This document shows positions 57,832-64,000 of a stretch of DNA of 64,000 nucleotides, in pieces (position 1 is the stretch's first letter; the number at the start of each line of letters is the position of its first letter). This stretch comes from Streptomyces tibetensis (GTDB lineage Bacteria; Actinomycetota; Actinomycetes; Streptomycetales; Streptomycetaceae). The stretch lies in contig NZ_SZVW01000002.1 in the NCBI RefSeq assembly GCF_007655005.1, forward strand, positions 248,001-312,000. Reading direction: 5' to 3'. Position numbers and translations under genes: made by a program. Below the pieces are notes generated by a model. It was given only the letters and a program-made list of their open reading frames with translations, ran no database searches and was not told the DNA's origin.

Positions 57832-59106
57832 TCAGCGCTGGTAGCGGGCCAGCACCAGGTTGCCGTCCTCCTCCAGGCGAACGCGCAGTTCACGCAGGCC
57901 GATCGCTCCGCTGTAGTACTCCTGGAACGCGGGTGTGGCGACCTTGTCCTTCCACTCGGGGTAGCCGCGGACGGACTGGGCCGGTGCGGGTCTCAGGTGC
58001 TCGGCGAGGGCGGTGCCGGTGGCCCAGCCGTCCTTCGTCCGGTGCAGGGCGGGATCCTTCAGGGCCTGCCTGCCGGTGGGCAGCATCCAGTCGCCGAGGG
58101 CGAGGCGAACCATGTTCCGTGGCCCGAGGAAGAAGTCGAGGAACTCCGCGGCCTCCTCCTTGTGGAGGCAGTCCTCGGCGATGGAGAGCGTCTGCGGGCT
58201 GACTCCCTGGGTGAGGCCGCCGGCCCCCGCCGGAGCGGGCAGCACCTGCCAGTCGAAGCCCTTGGGTGCCTGCTGGGCGATCTGCTGGCGATAGGAGAAC
58301 CCGAGCGGGACCATCGCGTACCGGCCCGCGAAGAAGCCGGGCAGCGTGTCGGAGCCGCCGCTGCCCAGGGTCGTCGGCGAGGCGCTGCGGTCGGTGTTCG
58401 CCTGGGCGTGCACCGTGCGCGGCACCACCTGGTCGGCCGTCCCGAACCGCACCGTCATCTTGCCGTCCGGCCTGCGGTGGAAGAGCTGTCCGCCCGCCGA
58501 CAGGGAGAGGTTGAGCGTGGCGGAGACGGGTTCCTTCAGCGGCCAGGCGACGCCGTACTTCCCCCCGCCGCTGAGCCGTTCGGTGATCCGGCGGAACTCG
58601 GCCCAGCTCCAGGGCTTCTCGGGGGTCGGGATCCGTACGCCGGACTCCCGCAGCCACGTCGCGTTGGCGATGAGCACGCGCGGTTCCTGGAGGAACGGCA
58701 CGCCATAGACGCCGTCGCCGAAGGTCGTGGTCTCCCAACTGCGCTGCGGAATGTCCGACTTCAGCCTCGCGGGCAGCAGGCCGGTCAGATCGGCGAGGTA
58801 ACCGCCGTAGGCGAAGTCCGCGAGGTCGTCGGAGGCGTCGTGGATGATGTCGGGTGCCTCGCCGCCCTCGAAGGCGGTGAGAAGCTGGTCGTGGACGCTG
58901 TCCCAGGTGCCTTGGACGTACTCGACACGGACGTCCGGGTGGGTGGCGTTCCACTCCTTCACCAGCTGCTTGTTGGCCTCGACGGACTCCTCCTGCCAGG
59001 CCAGGGACTGCAAGCGCAGGGTGATCCGGGCGTCGTCGTGGGTGCCGCCGGAGGAACAGCCGGCGAGGAGCAGCAGCAGGACCAGGGCCAGCAGGCGTGT
59101 GCGCAT
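57832..59106 (-). CDS. Sugar-binding lipoprotein of second ABC importer
   Basis: A 424-residue family 1 extracellular solute-binding lipoprotein. MRTRLLALVLLLLLAGC gives the lipobox LAGC. Ligand-binding core segments are LRLQSLAWQEESVEANKQLVKEWNATHPDVRV and GVYGVPFLQEPRVLIANATWL. It is the last gene of the minus-strand importer and overlaps the permease by TGATG. The preference cannot be told from sequence. Confidence 0.9.
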   Translation of the reverse strand: MRTRLLALVLLLLLAGCSSGGTHDDARITLRLQSLAWQEESVEANKQLVKEWNATHPDVRVEYVQGTWDSVHDQLLTAFEGGEAPDIIHDASDDLADFAYGGYLADLTGLLPARLKSDIPQRSWETTTFGDGVYGVPFLQEPRVLIANATWLRESGVRIPTPEKPWSWAEFRRITERLSGGGKYGVAWPLKEPVSATLNLSLSAGGQLFHRRPDGKMTVRFGTADQVVPRTVHAQANTDRSASPTTLGSGGSDTLPGFFAGRYAMVPLGFSYRQQIAQQAPKGFDWQVLPAPAGAGGLTQGVSPQTLSIAEDCLHKEEAAEFLDFFLGPRNMVRLALGDWMLPTGRQALKDPALHRTKDGWATGTALAEHLRPAPAQSVRGYPEWKDKVATPAFQEYYSGAIGLRELRVRLEEDGNLVLARYQR

Positions 59107-59939
59107 CAGCTCTTCACCGCCCCGGTGAGCATGCCGCCCGTGATCCGCCGCTGGATGAGGGCGAAGACGACCAGGGAGGGCAGGGTCGCGAGGAACGCGG
59201 CGGCCGCGAGCGGGCCGAGATCGGCGACGCCTTCGGCACCGATGAAGTGGGTGAGGACCACGGGGAGGGTCTGTTTCTCCGGAGTCTTGAGGAGTACGAG
59301 CGCGAAGAAGAACTCGTTCCACGCGGTGATGAACGCGAACAGTCCGGTCGCCACGATGCCCGGCGCGAGCAGCGGCGCGGTCACCGACACCAGCGTGCGG
59401 ATCCGGCCCGCCCCGTCGACCGCCGCGGCCTCCTCCAGCTCGGGCGGCACGGCCCGTACGTACCCGGCGAGCATCCACAGCGCGAAGGGCAGCGCCCACA
59501 CCACGTACACCAGCACCAGCCCCGGCACCGAGTTGATCAGTCGGAGGTTCTTCAGCACCAGGAACAGCGGGATGATCAGCAGGACGAACGGGAACGCCTG
59601 GCTGACCACCACCCAGCCCGTCACCGCCTTCGCGAGCCGGGTGCGGCGCCGGGCGACGACGTACGCCATCGGCGTCGCGACGAGCACGGCCACGACGGCC
59701 GCCGCGAGCGCGGCGAGCAGGGAGTTGAGGGCGGCGTGCAGCAGCGGCTGTTCGTCGAACGCCTGCCGGAAGTTGTCGAGGGTGGGGTCCTTGGGGATCC
59801 ATGTGGGGTGCAGACTGCCCAGCTCGCGCGGCGGCTTGAACGCGGTGGAGACCAGCCAGAGGAACGGGAAGGCCAGGAAGACGAGGTAGGCGAGCAGCGC
59901 GGCGTACTGGCCGACGCGGGCCGGGCGGCCGGTCTTCAC
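59106..59939 (-). CDS. Carbohydrate ABC permease, MalG type
   Basis: A 277-residue permease with six helices. EAA loop PPELEEAAAVDGAGRIRTLVSVTAPLL. GTG 59939 overlaps the preceding permease stop (GTGA), so the two are coupled; its TGA overlaps the binding-protein ATG. No ATPase gene is nearby. Confidence 0.92.
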   Translation of the reverse strand: MKTGRPARVGQYAALLAYLVFLAFPFLWLVSTAFKPPRELGSLHPTWIPKDPTLDNFRQAFDEQPLLHAALNSLLAALAAAVVAVLVATPMAYVVARRRTRLAKAVTGWVVVSQAFPFVLLIIPLFLVLKNLRLINSVPGLVLVYVVWALPFALWMLAGYVRAVPPELEEAAAVDGAGRIRTLVSVTAPLLAPGIVATGLFAFITAWNEFFFALVLLKTPEKQTLPVVLTHFIGAEGVADLGPLAAAAFLATLPSLVVFALIQRRITGGMLTGAVKS

Positions 59940-60973
59940 GTGTCGTCACCTCCCCTGAGGCGGCCGGCGAGGAAGACGGCCAGGGCGATCGAGATCACGG
60001 CCACCATCACGCAGCCCATCGCCGCCGCGTAGCCGAACTGGCCGTAGCGGAAGGCCTCTTCGTAGGCGAAGAGCATGGGCAGGCGGGTCCTGCCGCCGGG
60101 ACCGCCGTTGGTCAGCACGTAGACCAGGGCGAAGGAGTTGAAGTTCCAGATCAGGTTGAGCGCGGTGATGGCCAGGGCGATGGGCTTGAGGGCGGGCCAG
60201 GTGACCGTGCGGAAGCGGCGCCAGGCGCCCGCGCCGTCGACCGCCGCCGCCTCGTGCAGTTCACGCGGGGTGTTCTGCAGCCCGGCGAGCAGCGCGACCG
60301 TCGTCTGGGGCATGCCCGCCCAGACGCCGACGACGATCACGGCGGGCAGCGCGGTCGCCAGTCCGCTGAGCCAGTCCCGGCCGCCGCCGAGCCCGAGGTC
60401 GCGCAGGGTCTCGTTGAGGATGCCCGCGTCCGGGTTGTAGACGAGCCGCCACATGATGCCGACGACGACCTCGGGCATGGCCCAGGGGATGATCGCCAGA
60501 GCCCTCGCCAGCCAGCGCAGCCGCAGGTTTTGGTCGAGCAGCAGGGCGAGGCCCAGCGCGAGCAGGAACTGAGGCACGGTCACGCCGACCGCCCACACCA
60601 GCCCGACCCGGAACGACTCCCAGAACAGCGTGTCGTGCAGCAGGTCCCGGAAGTTGAGGCCGCCGATCCACTGGGTGGGTGCGGTGCGGCCGGATTGGGC
60701 GTCGGTGAAGGCCAGCAGGATGCCGTACAGCAGCGGACCGGCGCTGAGGACGAGGATCGGGATCAGGGCGGGCAGTACCAGGAACCAGGCGCCGTGGCCG
60801 CCGACGGCGCCCCGTGGCCGGTCCTCGCCGGGTCTGCGGCCGGCCCGCCACCTCGATGACGAAGGCGGCGAGGGCGGCGGAAGGGGCGAGGGGGACGCTG
60901 CCTCGGTCACCGGTGTCACGGAATCAGCCCCTTCGCGCGGCTCGGCCGGCCTGGTCATGCTCGTGGAGGCCAT
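59936..60973 (-). CDS. Carbohydrate ABC permease, MalF type
   Basis: A 345-residue permease, first gene of the importer. A cytosolic Pro/Ser/Arg-rich N terminus of about 65 residues precedes helix 1 (AWFLVLPALIPILVLSAGPLLYGILLAFT). EAA loop PRELHEAAAVDGAGAWRRFRTVTWPAL. Starts at ATG 60973 or ATG 60958 both keep the membrane part. Promoter lies in the 106-base divergent gap before the phosphotransferase gene. Confidence 0.9.
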   Translation of the reverse strand: MASTSMTRPAEPREGADSVTPVTEAASPSPLPPPSPPSSSRWRAGRRPGEDRPRGAVGGHGAWFLVLPALIPILVLSAGPLLYGILLAFTDAQSGRTAPTQWIGGLNFRDLLHDTLFWESFRVGLVWAVGVTVPQFLLALGLALLLDQNLRLRWLARALAIIPWAMPEVVVGIMWRLVYNPDAGILNETLRDLGLGGGRDWLSGLATALPAVIVVGVWAGMPQTTVALLAGLQNTPRELHEAAAVDGAGAWRRFRTVTWPALKPIALAITALNLIWNFNSFALVYVLTNGGPGGRTRLPMLFAYEEAFRYGQFGYAAAMGCVMVAVISIALAVFLAGRLRGGDDT

Positions 60974-61079
60974 ATGCCTCGTCAAGGCACCGCGTACGCC
61001 GTCCGACCTGTGCCGATGCGACACTGACCGGTGGATGGCCGGAACCCGACGGTCGAGGCGTGGACGACGGAGGCGGACG

Positions 61080-61943
61080 ATGGACGAGGCACGGGCGCGG
61101 GACGTACTGGACGCGGCAGGGGTGCTGCCCGGTGCGGCCGGGGCGGCGCGGCTGCTCGCTCTGGGCGAGAACGCGGTGTTCGCCGCCGGTGACCTGGTCG
61201 TCAAAGTCGGCCGGGACGCCGAACTCCTCGACCGGGCGCGCCGCGAACTGGACGTCGCGGTATGGCTCGCCGAGGCGGGTGTGCCGGCCGTGCGGGCGGC
61301 CGAGCCGAAGGCGCTGCTGGTCGACGGGCACCCGGTGACGGTGTGGCACCGGCTGCCGGACGCGGTGCGGCCCGCCGAGCCGCGGGACTTGGCCGAACTG
61401 CTACGGGTCGTGCACGCCGTGCCTCTTCCTCCCTTCGACCTCCCGCCCCGCGATCTGCTGGGCGGTGTGGAGCGGTGGCTGCGGCTCGCCGGGGATGCGA
61501 TCGATCCCGCGGACGCGGCGTATCTGCGCGAGCGGCGCGACGGGTTCGCCGATCGGGCCGCCGCGCTCACACCGCATCTGCCGCCGGGGCCGATCCACGG
61601 GGACGCGCTGCCGCGCAATGTGCACGTCGGACCCGACGGGCCCGTGCTGGTGGACCTGGAGACGGTGTCCGCGGACCTGCGGGAGCACGATCTCGTGGTG
61701 ATGGCGCTGTCGCACGACCGGTACGGGCTGCCGGACGAGGCGTACGCCTCGTTCACGCGGACCTACGGCTGGGACGTACGCGGCTGGGAGGGCTGTGGTG
61801 TGCTGCGCGGCGCCCGGGAGACGGCCAGTTGTGCGTGGGTCGCGCAGCACGCGCCGAGCAACCCCAAGGCGCTGGCCGAGTTCGAGCGGCGGGTGAGGTC
61901 CCTCAGGGACGGGGACGAGACGGTGCGGTGGTATCCGTTCTGA
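61080..61943 (+). CDS. Aminoglycoside phosphotransferase-like kinase
   Basis: A 287-residue kinase of the APH/choline-kinase fold. Brenner motif IHGDALPRNVHV holds the catalytic Asp, and VLVDLETVSADLREHDLV holds the metal-binding Asp. The N-terminal lobe has LGENAVFAAGDLVVKVGR as nucleotide lobe. Such genes may inactivate aminoglycosides or phosphorylate sugars and small molecules; resistance is not proven. GGAGG stands six bases before ATG 61080. Divergent from the sugar importer, which hints at a sugar or metabolite kinase. Confidence 0.85.
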   Translation: MDEARARDVLDAAGVLPGAAGAARLLALGENAVFAAGDLVVKVGRDAELLDRARRELDVAVWLAEAGVPAVRAAEPKALLVDGHPVTVWHRLPDAVRPAEPRDLAELLRVVHAVPLPPFDLPPRDLLGGVERWLRLAGDAIDPADAAYLRERRDGFADRAAALTPHLPPGPIHGDALPRNVHVGPDGPVLVDLETVSADLREHDLVVMALSHDRYGLPDEAYASFTRTYGWDVRGWEGCGVLRGARETASCAWVAQHAPSNPKALAEFERRVRSLRDGDETVRWYPF

Positions 61944-61997
61944 CCGCTGGTACCCGGCCGCCCGGCGCCTGCCCCCCTTGACCGCCTGCCCGCCGCC

Positions 61998-62720
61998 TCA
62001 GACCGGCTCGTCCGCCCACTCGCGCAGGGGCCATGTCCCGTCGACCGAGGCGGTGGGGTCTCCCTTGCCGCGCAGGAAGCTCTGGAAGTCCGCCGCCCAC
62101 TCGGCGTACCACTCGATCTGGCGGTGGTGCAGCGCCGCCGGGCCGAGCATGGCGATCTTGGGGTGGCGGTCGGCTATCGCCCCGGCGAGGCGGGCCGCCG
62201 CCAAGGCGTCGGCCATGGCGTCGTGGGCGGTGTCGAGGACGACGCCGTACTCGGCGCAGACCGCTTCGAGGTTGCGTTTGCCGCGGCGGTAGCGGTCGAC
62301 CCAGCGGTCGATGGTGTACGGGTCGATGACCGGGGCCGGGTCCACGCCGCCCAGGCGGTCCCGCAGGGACGGCAGCCCGTGGCGCCGCAACTCCGCGGAG
62401 AGCAGGGTGAGGTCGAAGGCCGCGTTGTACGCGACGACCGGTACGCCCGTCCTCCAGTAGGAGGTGAGGACGTCGGCGAGGGCGTCCGCCACCTGGTCGG
62501 CCGGTCTGCCCTCGGCCGCCGCCCGCTCGTTGCTGATGCCGTGCACCGCCACCGCGTCCTCGGGGATCGGCACTCCCGGGTCGGCCAGCCACTCGCGGCG
62601 CCCGATCGGCTCTGTGCCCCTGACCTCGATCACGGCCCCCGTGACGATGCGCGCCTCGCGCGGATCCGTACCCGTCGTCTCCAGGTCGAAGCCGACCAGC
62701 AGCTCCCGGTGCCAGCCCAT
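61998..62720 (-). CDS. DEDDh 3'-5' exonuclease (DnaQ-like)
   Basis: A 240-residue exonuclease. Exo I FDLETTGTDP (Asp, Glu), Exo II YNAAFDLTLL (Asp) and Exo III HDAMADALAAARLA (His, Asp) form the complete DEDDh set. It resembles the epsilon-type proofreading or RNase T/orn-like domain but is a free-standing form, probably in DNA repair or RNA turnover. The last 50 residues (EWYAEWAADFQSFLRGKG) form a typical streptomycete extension. Confidence 0.92.
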   Translation of the reverse strand: MGWHRELLVGFDLETTGTDPREARIVTGAVIEVRGTEPIGRREWLADPGVPIPEDAVAVHGISNERAAAEGRPADQVADALADVLTSYWRTGVPVVAYNAAFDLTLLSAELRRHGLPSLRDRLGGVDPAPVIDPYTIDRWVDRYRRGKRNLEAVCAEYGVVLDTAHDAMADALAAARLAGAIADRHPKIAMLGPAALHHRQIEWYAEWAADFQSFLRGKGDPTASVDGTWPLREWADEPV

Positions 62721-62851
62721 GGGCGGTCCCCCTTCATGTGGTGCGTTCCCCCAGTGGTCCCCACCTTCGCATGCACCACTGACAATCAGAGGATCGCGTT
62801 CCGCTCATGCCCGGCGGCGGGCCGGGGAATCACCCCGCACCCGGGAGCAGT

Positions 62852-64000
62852 TCATGACACCGGCCGCGAATCCGCCCACATCACCTCGAACTCCTCGCGA
62901 TACGTGGGGAAGAGGCCACTTTCGTCCATCTCGCCCGACTTGACCACCTTGCTGCCGTTGCGCAGCACGAACACCGGCGCCTCCATGCCCCGGGTGCGGC
63001 GCAGATAGTTCTGCACGACCGCGATGCCGTCGGCGCCGTCGCCGTCCACCAGGTACGCCGTGAAGCGGGGCGTCTCGTCGAACACCTGGATCTCGAAGGC
63101 CCCGGGGTCGCGCAGCCGGGCACGCACGCGGCGCATGTGCAGGATGTTCATCTCGACGGCCCGGCTGAGTTCGCCCCGCTTGATGCCCAGTTCGCGCTCG
63201 CGGCGCTTGACCGCGCTGGAGGCCGGGTTGAGGAACAGCAGCCTGACCCGGCAGCCGGACTCCGCCAGCCGCACCAGACGCCGGCCGGAGAAGTTCTGCA
63301 CGAGCAGGTTGAGGCCGATGCCGATGGCGTCGAGGCGGCGGGCCCCGCCGAAGATGTCCTCGGCCGGGAACTGCCGCATCAGCCGCACCCGGTCCGGGTG
63401 GACGGCGACGACGTCGGCGTACCGGTCACCGACCAGGTCCTCGACCGCGTCGATCGGCAGCCGGCGCGCCGAGGGCACGTCACCGCCCGCGCCGAGCATC
63501 TCCAGCAGCCGCGCCGAGGCCCGCTCGGCCTGGTTGAGCACGGCCTCGGACAGGGCCCGGTTGCGGGAGACGACGTTGCGGGTGACCTCCAGCTCGTCCA
63601 GGGCGAGTTCGACGTCCCGGCGGTCGTCGAAGTACGGCTCGAAGCAGGGCCAGTGCTGCACCATCAGCTCGCGCAGCTGGGGCAGGGTGAGGAAGGACAG
63701 GACGTTGTCGTCGGCCGGGTCGAGCAGATAGCCCTTGCGGCGGCTGACCTCGCGGACCGCCACCGCGCGCTGCACCCACTCCTGGCCGGCCGGTCCGGCG
63801 GCGGCCACCACCCAGTCCTCGCCGTGCACGGGTTCGTACACGGGCCGCAGCACGGCGGCGACGACCGCGCGCAGCCGCTGCTCGACGAGGTTCAGCCAGA
63901 TGTAGGCCCGGCCGGCCCGCTGGGCGCGGGTGCGCACCTCGCGCCAGGCGTCGGCGTCCCAGTCCAGTTCCGGGCCGATCGAGCCCGTGGCGTCCATCGG
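62852..64000 (-). CDS. SAV2148-type HEPN-domain protein (5' end beyond the window)
   Basis: At least 382 residues, incomplete at the right edge. The first in-frame ATG (63997-63995) is followed by GSIGPELDWDADAWREVRTR, but the frame runs open to 64000 and family members usually have a longer N terminus. NLVEQRLRAVVAAVLRPVY and MVQHWPCFEPYFDDRRDVELALDELEVTRN (a HEPN-type R-N-x3-H-like R-N-V-V-S) mark the HEPN domain. The C-terminal part (CRVRLLFLNP; AYLVDGDGADGIAVVQNY) is PLD-like. Highly conserved in streptomycetes without assigned role. Confidence 0.82.
   Translation of the reverse strand, partial: PMDATGSIGPELDWDADAWREVRTRAQRAGRAYIWLNLVEQRLRAVVAAVLRPVYEPVHGEDWVVAAAGPAGQEWVQRAVAVREVSRRKGYLLDPADDNVLSFLTLPQLRELMVQHWPCFEPYFDDRRDVELALDELEVTRNVVSRNRALSEAVLNQAERASARLLEMLGAGGDVPSARRLPIDAVEDLVGDRYADVVAVHPDRVRLMRQFPAEDIFGGARRLDAIGIGLNLLVQNFSGRRLVRLAESGCRVRLLFLNPASSAVKRRERELGIKRGELSRAVEMNILHMRRVRARLRDPGAFEIQVFDETPRFTAYLVDGDGADGIAVVQNYLRRTRGMEAPVFVLRNGSKVVKSGEMDESGLFPTYREEFEVMWADSRPVS

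Noticed and set aside
61080-61943. Confirmed aminoglycoside resistance gene
   Set aside because: The fold is right, but the APH superfamily is too broad to infer the substrate.
1-64000. tRNA, rRNA, integrase, prophage or attachment site
   Set aside because: No recognisable tRNA or rRNA sequence, integrase or phage structural gene was found on reading.

Overview
The window is about 72% G+C. Its codon use, GTG/TTG starts, many 4-base ATGA/GTGA stop-start overlaps, two-gene regulator plus target pairs and large set of secreted proteins all point to a Streptomyces chromosome (or a very close actinomycete). I see no rRNA, tRNA, CRISPR, transposase, integrase or phage gene. About 57 genes are supported, including one 27-residue sulfur leader peptide, plus two gene remnants.

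Layout. (1) 0-9.2 kb: sugar uptake and breakdown, with a 2-hydroxyacid dehydrogenase, a LacI regulator, a three-gene ABC importer, a GH43 glycosidase and a second LacI regulator. (2) 9.5-17.6 kb: small housekeeping and stress genes (RidA, XRE regulator, secreted peptidoglycan-binding-like protein, VOC/AraC pair, AraC/NmrA divergent pair, YihY/BrkB membrane protein, AidB-like acyl-CoA dehydrogenase). (3) 17.6-18.5 kb: a 918-bp minisatellite made of 54 units of 17 bp. (4) 18.8-31.4 kb: a GAF regulator and an exported-protein region. Its core is a minus-strand series of secreted Cys-rich protein, lipoprotein, peptidoglycan-binding adaptor, ABC ATPase, MacB-like permease and 1379-residue SGNH hydrolase. 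(5) 32.3-41.9 kb: assimilatory sulfate reduction operon with a leader peptide, sulfonate-type ABC importer and siroheme chelatase. (6) 42.1-46.8 kb: a caspase-STAND-WD40 giant protein translationally coupled to an alpha/beta hydrolase. (7) 46.8-51.5 kb: lone GvpF/L protein, NTF2-like protein, DUF1697 protein, MMPL transporter and a transglutaminase-like remnant. (8) 51.6-53.9 kb: a second caspase module (EACC1-like protein plus membrane-anchored caspase). (9) 54-57.8 kb: M43 metalloprotease, a glycosyltransferase remnant and a TetR/MFS efflux pair. (10) 57.8-64 kb: a second sugar ABC importer, a phosphotransferase, a DEDD exonuclease and the SAV2148-type HEPN protein cut by the window edge.

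How it works together. Regions 1 and 10 import and process plant-type oligosaccharides under LacI-type control. Region 5 takes sulfate or sulfonates to sulfide, probably with attenuation by cysteine supply. Regions 6 and 8 look like regulated cell-death or phage-defence modules: each couples a caspase-fold protease to a sensor or adaptor. They are the most likely place for an undescribed system. A second striking feature is structural. Tandem repeats of many unrelated units lie across stop codons or gene 3' ends throughout 1-28 kb. One of them (62 bp, four copies) has inserted a chain of GTG...TGA-coupled mini-ORFs between an ABC ATPase and its permease.
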